This document shows, piece after piece, positions 14,082 to 21,709 of a DNA stretch of 22,663 bases. The DNA is from a virus. Under the pieces are notes generated by a model that saw only the letters and a program-made list of their open reading frames with translations, was not told where the DNA came from and did not search any database. The stretch lies in the IMG/VR virus record IMGVR_UViG_3300049157_000031, positions 1 through 22,663 of that record. One strand, 5' to 3'. Within the stretch, counting starts at the first letter, position 1. Each line of letters begins with the position of its first letter. The position numbers were made by a program, and so were the translations under genes.

Positions 14082-15365
14082 TTAACTTTGACCCTGATTG
14101 ATCGGAACGGCGACGCGCATCATGTACTCATCTACCGCGACAATTCCGTAAGGCAAGTTGTAAACCCACTTATTAGTACCGGTATTAATATCACCGCCAG
14201 CAGTCATCCGCATACCGACACCCGTTGGTGAGATTTCAGATGCAGACGGAAAGCCGAGCACTGTAGGTAATTTTGGCGTAGCGCAGTAGATAGGGCTAGA
14301 CGTCCATGCCACACCGCATACATGACTTGGCAATGTCTTTGCCTGCATTGAAGTCACAGCGGATACGTCAAAGTTAACATTCTGCGTTGAGTCTGTAGCA
14401 TCAGAAACAAGTCTGGGGAAAACTTGTAAAACAGCAGTTCCAGTAACCGCATTAGCATCAGCTAACACACGAACTTGTACTTTCTGTGAACTTAGCTCAT
14501 GACCAATAAACGTTAAGAATCTTGCGCCCTTACCCGCCGTCACCGGAGTATAAAGAGAGTCAGGGTCAAGAGTAATGATATCACCGGCTTTAAACGAGTC
14601 TGCATCATTGCTGACGTTATCAACTGTTATTTGACTGGCAATTTCATTAGCGGGACCAGTAGTGTTTATAATGTTAGTAATATCTAAAATGTCGCCAGCC
14701 TCTCCAGAAGAGCCAGCATTGTGCGTAGGCAATAGATTTGAGGTGTAATACTCAGCTTGCATATCTCTACCTAAGTACCACGAATTTGCATTTCTTTCAT
14801 TACGATCTAAGACAAATTGTGCAAGATTGTTGTCGATGATATCAGGCATGATCATGTCGGGAAGAACCATTCTGATAGTACCAGCGGCAGAACCAAAATT
14901 ACGCAAGTTGGTCTTAATTTGGTTAATCTGTTTAATGCTAGAAATATTTGTCACGCCATCACTGTACGTTCTGTAGGTGTAGTCCTTTGCAACATTAGAT
15001 ATTTTTTTGCCGAATTTTGTTCCAATCTCTGAAACCATAGCCCGACCATATTTTTTTAGCCAGTCTTTCGCATTGTATTTCCAATAGTCTTCAGCGCCGA
15101 TAGAGAATGCACCAGAAGTGGCATTATTAACCGTAAGCGTCTGCTTTCTTTGGTCAATGTCTGACGAAACACCTGTAACATCAAGCCCTTCAACAGTTTG
15201 AAAACGAGTGGTCAGGCTAAAACTTACAGAATCGCCATAATTAAACTCATTGTCTTCAAATCCGTCGAATTCTTTGTTTGATAAATTGTACATTGGGTCT
15301 ACGTTTTCCAGCATTGGAAGTAAGCCCTTGAGATATAGTTCTACTTGTTGATAGTTGTCAGCCAT
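14082..15365 (-). CDS. Major capsid (coat) protein, P22 coat-like, 427 residues
   Basis: Length is nearly equal to P22 gp5 (430 residues), and the order scaffold, coat, gp4, gp10 is conserved. The N-arm begins MADNYQQVEL, followed by the HK97-fold body. Residues about 225-345 fit the P22 insertion (I) domain: GDIITLDPDSLYTPVTAGKG, then a KVQVRVLADA strand and TAVLQVFPRL. The C-terminal part ends in YNLPYGIVAVDEYMMRVAVP, close to the end of P22-type coats, where MMRV is typical. The SD AAGGTGA precedes the ATG by seven bases. The P22 I-domain helps folding and capsid size control; here that is inferred. An assignment to the P22 coat family is strongly suggested but not tested by a profile. Confidence 0.85.
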   Translation of the reverse strand: MADNYQQVELYLKGLLPMLENVDPMYNLSNKEFDGFEDNEFNYGDSVSFSLTTRFQTVEGLDVTGVSSDIDQRKQTLTVNNATSGAFSIGAEDYWKYNAKDWLKKYGRAMVSEIGTKFGKKISNVAKDYTYRTYSDGVTNISSIKQINQIKTNLRNFGSAAGTIRMVLPDMIMPDIIDNNLAQFVLDRNERNANSWYLGRDMQAEYYTSNLLPTHNAGSSGEAGDILDITNIINTTGPANEIASQITVDNVSNDADSFKAGDIITLDPDSLYTPVTAGKGARFLTFIGHELSSQKVQVRVLADANAVTGTAVLQVFPRLVSDATDSTQNVNFDVSAVTSMQAKTLPSHVCGVAWTSSPIYCATPKLPTVLGFPSASEISPTGVGMRMTAGGDINTGTNKWVYNLPYGIVAVDEYMMRVAVPINQGQS

Positions 15366-15438
15366 TAATAATCACCTTAAAAAAATTTAAGTTAAATAAA
15401 AATGGTGCTAGATAGTCTTTGAGTTATGTGAAAGAACT

Positions 15439-16203
15439 TTAAAACATATAGTCAGGGTCTTTCAGCATGTCCTCATGTGTTGAGCTAGTAGCACCTCTTG
15501 CGTGATGCGTACTTTTAACTTGGGACGGTGGAGAATCGTAATTATGAATCTTGGATGCAGTCTCGTCATTTTTTAACTTGCTAGCTATCTGCTTGATCTC
15601 TGCTGCGAGTCCGAGACTATCTGAATTATAGTCATTTACGGCTCTTGAGGCCAAAGACAACTTGTTATATAACGCCGGGTTCTGATCCAGCTCATTAAGT
15701 ACGTCAGCGGGATTATCGATCAGGCTCAACGCTTCGACCAGCGGGTATTTGTCGCTTATATCAACATGAGTCTCTTTTGTAAGTAAATCAGGGTATTTGT
15801 CTTTATCTCTTTCAAGATTTTCCTTAAATTTACCCACAACCTCAGCCACTTTGGCCTGTGTTGCCTGTTCTCGAATCCGTTTTTGGTGTTCCTCCTGATT
15901 TTTCTGATAAATCGATTGCGCTGCTTGCTGAGCTTCCTGTTTTGCTCTTTCAATAACAGCTTGCTCATCAAAATGGCTACCTGTCTGTGACTGATCTGGC
16001 TGACTTTGCTGTTTTGTCGCCTTCTCTAAACCCTTCTTATAGCCTGAACTTATGAGCGAATCGATCTTAGACTGAGAGATTGAAACCATTTTTTCAGCTT
16101 CAGATCGCGCAGGTTCTGCACTATAATCTGCTGAGTTACTATTAGCCTCACCACTCAATTCGCCAGAAATTGACGGATTATCACCTTGTTCCACTTGTTC
16201 CAT
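15439..16203 (-). CDS. Scaffolding-like protein, 254 residues
   Basis: The product is strongly charged, Gln/Glu/Lys/Ser-rich and mostly helical, with a low-complexity N-terminus (about 1-75) and a coiled-coil-like centre (about 80-135; EAQQAAQSIYQKNQEEHQ). It ends TSSTHEDMLKDPDYMF, a short basic-acidic helical tail like those by which scaffolds contact coat. Scaffolding proteins are placed just before the coat gene in this family (P22 gp8, 303 residues). They guide assembly of the procapsid and leave before or during packaging. The SD upstream is weak (GTGG), which is odd for a protein needed in high amount. No homology claim is made from the sequence itself, which is too low in complexity. 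Confidence 0.75.
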   Translation of the reverse strand: MEQVEQGDNPSISGELSGEANSNSADYSAEPARSEAEKMVSISQSKIDSLISSGYKKGLEKATKQQSQPDQSQTGSHFDEQAVIERAKQEAQQAAQSIYQKNQEEHQKRIREQATQAKVAEVVGKFKENLERDKDKYPDLLTKETHVDISDKYPLVEALSLIDNPADVLNELDQNPALYNKLSLASRAVNDYNSDSLGLAAEIKQIASKLKNDETASKIHNYDSPPSQVKSTHHARGATSSTHEDMLKDPDYMF

Positions 16204-16350
16204 AAAAATACAACCACGTAATGACTGTTACCCATGTCAGGGTGCAAACCGAACACCTCGTTCGTAGAGCCTATTTTGCCTGATAGGTCAGTAATGCCAT
16301 GCTATAGCGGCATGTCGCTTGATCTTCTAAGATGATCAGTAATTAAACTT
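16204..16350. other. Noncoding gap with dyad symmetries
   Basis: This 147-base stretch between the scaffold and the small basic protein is the largest gap in the structural block. It has ATGCC (16294-16298) and GGCAT (16309-16313) around the perfect palindrome GCTATAGC (16301-16308), and TGATC/GATCA (16320-16324, 16334-16338) with ATCTT/AAGAT inside. Either could fold in the leftward mRNA. No T-run follows, so neither is a clear terminator. A role in RNA processing or in tuning scaffold expression is possible. Confidence 0.5.
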
Positions 16351-16536
16351 TTAGTAACCCTTGCTTTTGCCGCCTTTAGAGCCACCAACCATGCCGGGGA
16401 CCATATTTGACGGAATGCTAGGCTTAGGATTACACATACCCACTTGCTTATTAGTAAGCTGCGGGTTGAACTCATGACCAGACTCTTTAAACAGAGACTT
16501 TCCACCATAAGATTTAGCTTGCTTTTTCGTTTTCAT
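16351..16536 (-). CDS. Small basic protein, 61 residues
   Basis: The N-terminus is MKTKKQAKSYGGKSLFKESG and the C-terminus is GGSKGGKSKGY; there is one Cys near residue 35 in a Pro-rich middle (MCNPKPSIPSNM). The SD GGTGAG is five bases before the ATG. It is highly basic at both ends, so binding to DNA, RNA or an acidic partner is possible. Small basic genes between portal and scaffold occur in other podophages, but I do not recognise the family. An overlapping reading frame (16302-16508) exists but lacks this SD and has a poorer composition. Confidence 0.7.
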   Translation of the reverse strand: MKTKKQAKSYGGKSLFKESGHEFNPQLTNKQVGMCNPKPSIPSNMVPGMVGGSKGGKSKGY

Positions 16537-16579
16537 GATGTCTCACCAATATTATTGATCATACGATAAGTAAAACTTA

Positions 16580-18685
16580 TCATACTTTAGACAGCTCTGC
16601 AACATCTTTAATCAAATCTGCTTTGTGACGCTCATGGGCGCGCATATCCTTCGATTGCTCAACTAGTAGCTCGGCCTGAGTCCTAACTTCAGAATTATGC
16701 GCCTCATTTGTTCTTAAAATGGCTTTGTTCTGAATGTCCATTGCATCTACCTCTAGCTTCTCTCTAGCTTGTCGCACTTTTTCCATCTCAACTTCATGCT
16801 TCATCATCATCTCTTGCGACTCAAGTTGAAGTTTTTGGGCCTTTAACTTAATTTCGGCCTGTTCACTCTGCACCTTAGATTGCATAGCCTGCATCTGTAG
16901 TTGCTGAGGGTTTGGCTGATTTGCAGCTGCTTTCTCTCTTGCTTCCATAAATTCGCGAGACATTTCAACAAGTTTTGACCTGTCTCTGATTTCGACATTG
17001 TCAAAAAGTATAGGTAGCCCCTTCGACTCTATCATGTGCTTAACGCCTTCTGATGAATTCATGAGCTGTATAAGCATCGCCAGAGATTTCTGACGCTGCA
17101 CTTCAAAGTTAACGCCCGCCACGACTTTTATACCCATATGATCGGGGTTGAAGTCGCATATGGTTTCTTGATTGGAAGAATCATTTATAGTAATCTTAGA
17201 TTCCACTCCATCACCGCAAATCACAGGAATATCGCGCGTCGCAGTGAAGTAAAGTGGGAAAAGCTCAATCATACATTTACCGAGCTGCTGTAGTGATTCC
17301 ATGTATGATTCGATGTAAGGATAGGCGCTCGCTGACGAGTTTATAGATGACTCGACGATAGATTTTCCACTCAGATTATTCTGCTGGCCCATCTGAGCCT
17401 CATAACTTCCTAATATGTTCTGGACGTTCTTCATCTGTGTGTCAGTGATGCTAACAATTGTAGGATTAATCTGGCCCCTCCCGATGATTTTGGGTTCGGG
17501 TAAGGGTCTATCAGAATTGTCATAAGCTTTATGGACAAAAGCGCTTCTAGCGGTAGCTGGGTCTTTGTATGCTTCAGCAAAATCGGCATGCTCAGGTAGC
17601 GCATCTTCGGCTATTATCATGTCAGCTTGCCGCATCGTAAGTACTTCGTACATCGTCGAGGAGTACGTAATATTGGTTACGCGTTGTGCATCTTTTGCGT
17701 CCGAAATATACGACTCTGTTAGTTGTTTACCGTCTATAGTGACTGATCGGCCATCAACAAAAATCAATGGCAAGCATCTATGTTTCATCTTTTCAGGCTT
17801 AGCTACAAGCTGATCACCGATAAACTGATAGCGAGTCAATCCGCAGCATACATTTCTACTTTTTTTCTCTTGAATTTTTGGGGCAAACTCTACATCTGGG
17901 TACTTTTTGAAATACTCCTCTTTTGTCATGGTGGTCAACTTGCGGGGGTCCTGAGGATCACTGACGTGATAAAGCATAGTTTTCTTATATGATTTTTCGT
18001 GATAGTCGCAAAAATAATATATATCCTTGCTTCCATTAGATGCTTTCCATTTGAAGCCACCAGCTATTGACTTCGTATTAGCCTTATCAAAGTCGAAATC
18101 TGGATAATCTTGCTTGACTCTTTCCTTTGTCATGGGAATTAGTTCATAACAAAACTCACCATCTCCCTTGTGCCTTTCTTTAGACATAGGATCAAACCCG
18201 CACATAGTGGGGTCTGCATAATCTATAAAAATATCTTTCTGTAGACTTGAGTCGTTCTCATAGTCAATCTTTATTTTCAATACTGACCAACCGCCACCCG
18301 CAGAATCTGTCATCACTCGCGATGCTTTATATTTGAAGTCGCTCTGTGAAAACTTGTGCCTTACATAACCCTCTATTGCTTTTACTAATTCAGGTTTTGC
18401 CATGTTTGATCCCGACACATACAAGTCGGGTACTTGTTTTGAAAAATCAGATATCAACCGGTTTATAAATGGCTTGACGATATTCATCTCAATAACGGGG
18501 CGATTAGAAGCTTTTAAGGTGCTAACGTCCGATGAATTTAACGTGCTATCGAAGGTAAACAGCATGTCATTCTTAAATGTTTCTTTATTTCTAGAGAAAA
18601 AACTTTCGAAATCTTCTACGTTAGATTTTATATCGATTATCTTTTTCTCTCTTTTCTCGTTCGTCTTATCTTCGCTGTATTCCAC
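16580..18685 (-). CDS. Portal protein, P22 gp1-like, 701 residues
   Basis: Length is close to P22 gp1 (725 residues). Position is directly after TerL. The N-terminal part carries RPVIEMNIVKPFINRLISDF (about 62-81), typical of P22-type portals, and the middle contains YISDAKDAQRVTNITYSSTM. The last 120 residues (about 580-701) are an uninterrupted Gln/Glu/Lys/Met helix, as expected for the long barrel of the P22 portal. Portals are dodecamers at one capsid vertex through which DNA enters and leaves. The start is a GTG, supported by AGGAGA eight bases upstream; that SD overlaps the TAG of TerL. Confidence 0.9.
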   Translation of the reverse strand: MEYSEDKTNEKREKKIIDIKSNVEDFESFFSRNKETFKNDMLFTFDSTLNSSDVSTLKASNRPVIEMNIVKPFINRLISDFSKQVPDLYVSGSNMAKPELVKAIEGYVRHKFSQSDFKYKASRVMTDSAGGGWSVLKIKIDYENDSSLQKDIFIDYADPTMCGFDPMSKERHKGDGEFCYELIPMTKERVKQDYPDFDFDKANTKSIAGGFKWKASNGSKDIYYFCDYHEKSYKKTMLYHVSDPQDPRKLTTMTKEEYFKKYPDVEFAPKIQEKKSRNVCCGLTRYQFIGDQLVAKPEKMKHRCLPLIFVDGRSVTIDGKQLTESYISDAKDAQRVTNITYSSTMYEVLTMRQADMIIAEDALPEHADFAEAYKDPATARSAFVHKAYDNSDRPLPEPKIIGRGQINPTIVSITDTQMKNVQNILGSYEAQMGQQNNLSGKSIVESSINSSASAYPYIESYMESLQQLGKCMIELFPLYFTATRDIPVICGDGVESKITINDSSNQETICDFNPDHMGIKVVAGVNFEVQRQKSLAMLIQLMNSSEGVKHMIESKGLPILFDNVEIRDRSKLVEMSREFMEAREKAAANQPNPQQLQMQAMQSKVQSEQAEIKLKAQKLQLESQEMMMKHEVEMEKVRQAREKLEVDAMDIQNKAILRTNEAHNSEVRTQAELLVEQSKDMRAHERHKADLIKDVAELSKV

Positions 18686-18697
18686 TTCTATTATCTC

Positions 18698-20266
18698 CTA
18701 AAATTTTACCTGTGTAGGCTTGAAAGGGATTGGCTTAGTTTTACTTTCTTTTGAAAACAACTTGCCTGTAAGCGCATACTTTTGCGCATCGTATACCGTA
18801 TCAGCAATATCATCATGCTTGTGCGAGTCGTTTGCGGTAATCTTCGACATATGATCAATGCACATTTTGTTGTGTTTGGCGCCTGCATTGAATGTAATTT
18901 GTCTGTTCTTTACAACTCCTTGCATTGATATGAACCTATCAGTTTTTGCTGTCGCGCCCTTACCGCCAGGCCTGTCTATGCCTACGGGATTTAACCCCGG
19001 TATCTTCTTGAGAATGCTAAGTAAGTATGTGCCAGATGATTTCTTTTCTATGATTATTTTGTGGGGCTTTACGGGAAACAAGCAACATTGTGCATAAAAT
19101 GCCATAAATTGAAACTCAATATCTGCTGGTTCCTCCCTAAATTCTATGCAGTCTATCCAGTGCAGACCAAGCGTGCCGGTTTCCTTTCCGGCATGTTTGA
19201 TCTGATATACACCCCAGAACGATATAGCACTCGCGTCGTTGATGGTCTTTGTCGTCTCAGCGCCGTCGAACGTCAAGAATGTGCTTTCTATATTGTCCGG
19301 AAGAGACGGGAGCACAACAAAGTCGTTTTTCTTGAAGAGTGTGTTAGCAGGATCTACAGGAGACTGCTGATATTGTGCAGCGAAAATATAAGGGTTAATT
19401 CGCTTGATCTCTAAAAGTTGTTCTTTTGTGTGCATATCAGGCATAAGCGCGTTACCAGCGCTATCAAGTGATTCTAGTACTATTTTTTTCCATTTTCGAT
19501 CACTTTTGTTTGGATTTAAAAGCTTTGCTGCTTGGTCATCTTCGTGCACCCTTTGTCCGACATATATTATAGGGGTAACACCTGGGTTATTGTCTCGTCG
19601 AATGAACGTGCTATCCCAGAACTCAGCTACAGCTTCAAGTGCGCGCTCACTTCCCGTTTCTGTCGGCTTATGTAAGTCATCCGCTATTAGAGCGCCGCCG
19701 AATCTCTTGATATTGGGCGTTCTTCCCGCGTGAAACCCTGTGATTGTTCCGCTAACGCCAACACCAATAACTTCTGATCCCGTGTTTGTCTGAAAATGGC
19801 TAGCAGCCTTTGAGTCCGTCCTAAGCTTTACGCCAAACAGGTCCCTATACTGTGGTAGCATGACAATATCTTTCATGATGCGGGTTTTAGCTGTCGCAAG
19901 ATCGCCGGAATAGCTACAATAAATGAAACTCACATCTTTAAACACTGCGATGCACCATGTCACAAAAAGAATGATTGTTTCGGTTTTGCCGTACCCGGGC
20001 GGCACATTGATCATCAGCGATGAAAAGTCAGGGTCGAGAGTCGTACATTGCATTAGCGCGGGGAATATCGTAGAGACAAAAGACTTTCGGCTTTCGCCGA
20101 GGCGATCTGTAAAAGGGCGTCCTGTTCGCAAAGGATAAAAATACTCGGCATAGGATAGAAAAGAAGACGTAAGCTTGTCGGTTAGCTCCTTTTGCGAGCC
20201 ATCATTGAAGTTTAGCAAAATAAGGTCCTCAAGATCGGTGAGGATTTTCATGCTCGTCTTCTTCAC
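18698..20266 (-). CDS. Terminase large subunit, 522 residues
   Basis: This is the ATP-driven packaging motor and headful nuclease. Walker A is PPGYGKTE (residues 89-96) and Walker B is ALIADD (192-197). The C-terminal nuclease has the expected acidic residues: D334 in LTFDGAE, E407 in KIIIEKKS, and D485/D486 with D489 in HKHDDIAD. The motif QYQQSP (298-303) is typical of this terminase class. The start is GTG, overlapping the TGA of the TerS candidate (GTGA); an in-frame ATG five codons later (20251) is an alternative. TerL cuts concatemeric DNA and docks on the portal encoded next. Motifs make this the firmest call in the window. Confidence 0.95.
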   Translation of the reverse strand: MKKTSMKILTDLEDLILLNFNDGSQKELTDKLTSSFLSYAEYFYPLRTGRPFTDRLGESRKSFVSTIFPALMQCTTLDPDFSSLMINVPPGYGKTETIILFVTWCIAVFKDVSFIYCSYSGDLATAKTRIMKDIVMLPQYRDLFGVKLRTDSKAASHFQTNTGSEVIGVGVSGTITGFHAGRTPNIKRFGGALIADDLHKPTETGSERALEAVAEFWDSTFIRRDNNPGVTPIIYVGQRVHEDDQAAKLLNPNKSDRKWKKIVLESLDSAGNALMPDMHTKEQLLEIKRINPYIFAAQYQQSPVDPANTLFKKNDFVVLPSLPDNIESTFLTFDGAETTKTINDASAISFWGVYQIKHAGKETGTLGLHWIDCIEFREEPADIEFQFMAFYAQCCLFPVKPHKIIIEKKSSGTYLLSILKKIPGLNPVGIDRPGGKGATAKTDRFISMQGVVKNRQITFNAGAKHNKMCIDHMSKITANDSHKHDDIADTVYDAQKYALTGKLFSKESKTKPIPFKPTQVKF

Positions 20267-20631
20267 TTTTTATCGCCGCTGTCAGGCAGTATGTCTTTAG
20301 CCTTCTGTAATCGCGCATACAGCGAATCAGGCGTAAGATCTATATTAACGTACGTGTCGATTAGTCTAGATATAGAGCTTGCTTGTTCATTCTCCATTTC
20401 ACCGTTTGCTGCTTTCACAAGGGACTGCAAAGCCACATCTTTTACACGCTCAATGTTATCTAGCTCTTCAGGCTTTATCTGTATATTAGCTTTTACGGAC
20501 TTTTTTGTGGGTAGAAGTCGCTCAATGCACATCTTAAGCGCAGGAAAACTACCTTCCTCGGCTCTCTCAACGAGAAGCTGGATGAGTTTAGCCCCCTTAT
20601 CGTCGATTATCTTTTGATGTTCTGGGTTCAT
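20263..20631 (-). CDS. Probable terminase small subunit, 122 residues
   Basis: The gene lies immediately before TerL and overlaps it by four bases. The segment GAKLIQLLVERAEEGSFPAL followed by KMCIERLLPTKK (about 13-44) matches the DUF5681-like pattern of 'A-x-x-G-x-x-x-A-L-x-x-C-x-x-R-x-x-P-x-K' seen in phage packaging and small terminase-like proteins. The remainder is helical and ends DILPDSGDKK. P22 gp3 has 162 residues, so this one is short. Small terminase subunits recognise the packaging site and stimulate TerL. The role here rests mainly on position. Confidence 0.75.
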   Translation of the reverse strand: MNPEHQKIIDDKGAKLIQLLVERAEEGSFPALKMCIERLLPTKKSVKANIQIKPEELDNIERVKDVALQSLVKAANGEMENEQASSISRLIDTYVNIDLTPDSLYARLQKAKDILPDSGDKK

Positions 20632-20837
20632 GGGCTCTCGATTTGTGTTGGCGTAAAGGTGATTTTTCCGTTAGCCTCGACGTCAACATCGTATGTGCAC
20701 ACTTCGCTGCAATCAGACTTGAAAAGTATCTGGTCTTTAGACAAGTCCTTTACAACTGATCCAACAAGCTTTCTCGTCTTCAAGTCTCTAAAATGAACAG
20801 CGTTGCCGGACTGGAAACGCTCAACTTTTATCTTCAT
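20628..20837 (-). CDS. Hypothetical protein, 69 residues
   Basis: The protein has an alternating beta pattern (MKIKVERFQSGNAVHFRDLK, LVGSVVKDLSKDQILF, and VDVEANGKITFTP) and two Cys in SDCSEVCTYD. It could be a small beta-barrel or a metal-binding fold, but two Cys alone do not show that. The SD AAGGGGA is a few bases before the ATG, and the gene's TGA overlaps the TerS ATG, so it belongs to the packaging operon. I do not recognise the family. Confidence 0.7.
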   Translation of the reverse strand: MKIKVERFQSGNAVHFRDLKTRKLVGSVVKDLSKDQILFKSDCSEVCTYDVDVEANGKITFTPTQIESP

Positions 20838-20851
20838 ATCTTCCCCTTGTG

Positions 20852-21088
20852 TTAAAAATGCCTGTACGGATAGGTCACGCTGTAAGTAAAAAAATTTGTG
20901 TAAGGCCTTTTGTCAAACCTGAATCGCGTTAAGTCGTCAATCGTTTTAATCGTCTGTTCGTATAGCTCGTAACTCATGATAGTATATGTTTTCTTGTGCA
21001 TCTTTGTTACAATAAGTGGCTCAATCTCTGCGCTGAGTAGCGCCGTCTTAAGATCACTGTACAAATCGCGTACTTGCATCGTGGGCAT
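20852..21088 (-). CDS. Phd/YefM-like antitoxin-family regulator, 78 residues
   Basis: From the ATG at 21088 the protein begins MPTMQVRDLYSDLKTAL and continues PLIVTKMHKKTYTIMSYELY, which follows the Phd/YefM N-terminal plan: a helix after a short strand, then 'P-x-x-V/I-T-x-x-x-K-x-x-x-x-x-M-S-x-x-x-Y'. That domain binds DNA and represses its own operon; its C-terminal part normally binds a toxin. No Doc or RelE-type toxin gene lies next to it. A longer in-frame ATG at 21178 is excluded because the best leftward promoter would start transcription inside it. GGAGG lies 12 bases before the ATG and 6 before a TTG at 21094, so TTG may be the true start (80 residues). It is the first gene of the leftward late unit. 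Confidence 0.65.
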   Translation of the reverse strand: MPTMQVRDLYSDLKTALLSAEIEPLIVTKMHKKTYTIMSYELYEQTIKTIDDLTRFRFDKRPYTNFFTYSVTYPYRHF

Positions 21089-21139
21089 GGACAAGCGTAA
21101 CCTCCAAAAAAGTTGAGTTTCACTTCTAAAAACAGAACA

Positions 21140-21169
21140 AATATACAGCACTGTATCATAGGTATTCAA
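21140..21169 (-). promoter_or_regulatory. Second, weaker leftward promoter candidate
   Basis: On the minus strand, TTGAAT (21169-21164) and TATATT (21145-21140) are separated by 18 bases. The -35 overlaps a CAAGT half-site and the -10 overlaps an inverted repeat. The match is poorer than for the promoter at 21175-21203, and only one of the two may be used. Confidence 0.4.
21143..21156. promoter_or_regulatory. Inverted repeat ATACAG-CA-CTGTAT
   Basis: Two 6-base arms are separated by two bases, in the leader of the leftward transcript between the start region and the Phd-like gene. It resembles a repressor operator. The arms are not in the LexA arrangement (CTGT-N8-ACAG). Confidence 0.5.
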
Positions 21170-21257
21170 GTAGGGCAATATGTGGTCATTACTTGTTTGT
21201 CAAGTGGAGGGAAAGAATGTAAAGCATTAATTTACTTGACACCCAACATTTCAAGTA
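21165..21257. promoter_or_regulatory. Array of CAAGT half-sites in the divergent control region
   Basis: Five copies of TCAAGT(A/G) or its reverse complement occur at 21166-21172, 21190-21195 (TACTTG), 21200-21206, 21233-21239 (TACTTGA) and 21251-21257. Two pairs form dyads: ACTTG-N5-CAAGT centred near 21198 and ACTTGA-N11-TCAAGT centred near 21245, 47 bases apart. Three copies cover the -35 boxes of candidate promoters. Part of the similarity is the TTGA of the -35 boxes, so only the extra bases and the two dyads are independent evidence of operators. Confidence 0.5.
21175..21203 (-). promoter_or_regulatory. Leftward sigma70-type promoter for the packaging and structural genes
   Basis: On the minus strand, TTGACA (21203-21198) and TATTGC (21180-21175) are separated by 17 bases. 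The expected start is near 21168, giving a leader of about 75 bases before the Phd-like gene. This is the only good promoter seen upstream of the long leftward unit. A late activator promoter elsewhere cannot be excluded. Confidence 0.6.
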
Positions 21258-21264
21258 GTAACCT
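21236..21264 (+). promoter_or_regulatory. Rightward sigma70-type promoter
   Basis: TTGACA (21236-21241) and TAACCT (21259-21264) are separated by 17 bases and precede the SD AAGGA (21285-21289) and the ATG at 21298. The -35 is perfect, the -10 is weak, and the -35 lies within a CAAGT half-site pair. Confidence 0.55.
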
Positions 21265-21297
21265 AATAATTGAACAAACTAAAAAAGGAATTAAAAC

Positions 21298-21666
21298 ATG
21301 AATGTCACACAAATTTCACGCTTCACGCAGCGACAAATGCGAGCACCTGCCGTCACACTACAGAAAAGCGGCGCACTTAATATCAATCATGCAGCACTAG
21401 AAGACATGGGGATGACACGCGCGAAGTTCGGCGTTATAGATACCGATGTTGCGACTAAAGAGATAAAAATACGCTTTCAAACTGAAATGAAAGATCACAG
21501 AGCAATTAAAATGATGAAAACGCGCCCTGGTCCAGATTCAGGAATTCGTTTTAACATCACCAAATCACTGTCAAGATTGGGCATTAAGTTACACTTTAGC
21601 AGGGTAATGTCGTACGAATTCGATGGCGATACTCTCACGCTAGATATGAAACGGTTATCAAAATAA
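21298..21666 (+). CDS. Hypothetical protein, 122 residues, AbrB-like strand pattern
   Basis: The pattern PAVTLQKSGALNINHAALED, then MGMTRAKFGVIDTDVATKEI and KIRF, with a second partial repeat FNITKSLSRLGIKLHFSRVM and TLTLDMKRL, recalls small proteins in which a strand reading 'V-T-I-x-x-x-G-x-I-x-I-N-x-x-A' precedes a helix and further strands, the swapped-hairpin AbrB-like plan. That comparison is from pattern memory and is weak. The N-terminus is basic and Gln-rich. It is the first gene after the rightward promoter, with SD AAGGA eight bases upstream. A DNA-binding regulatory role would suit its place opposite the Phd-like gene, but this is inference. Confidence 0.65.
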   Translation: MNVTQISRFTQRQMRAPAVTLQKSGALNINHAALEDMGMTRAKFGVIDTDVATKEIKIRFQTEMKDHRAIKMMKTRPGPDSGIRFNITKSLSRLGIKLHFSRVMSYEFDGDTLTLDMKRLSK

Positions 21667-21709
21667 CGCCGGGGAGTGGCTCTTTACTTTAACTAAAAGG
21701 AGCTACGAC

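Noticed and set aside
16179-16230. 26-residue frame (MGNSHYVVVFLWNKWNKV...) across the start of the scaffold gene
   Set aside because: It is out of frame with the scaffold, has no SD and mostly overlaps a clear gene start; it is probably chance.
16302-16508. 68-residue frame overlapping the small basic protein
   Set aside because: The alternative frame at 16351-16536 has a good SD (GGTGAG) and a protein-like composition with basic ends.
21143-21156. SOS (LexA) box
   Set aside because: The arms are in the order ACAG-CA-CTGT. A LexA box in gammaproteobacteria has CTGT-N8-ACAG.
21089-21178. N-terminal extension of the Phd-like protein to an ATG at 21178
   Set aside because: The leftward promoter at 21175-21203 would start transcription inside it, the extension is not Phd-like, and GGAGG lies just before 21094/21088.
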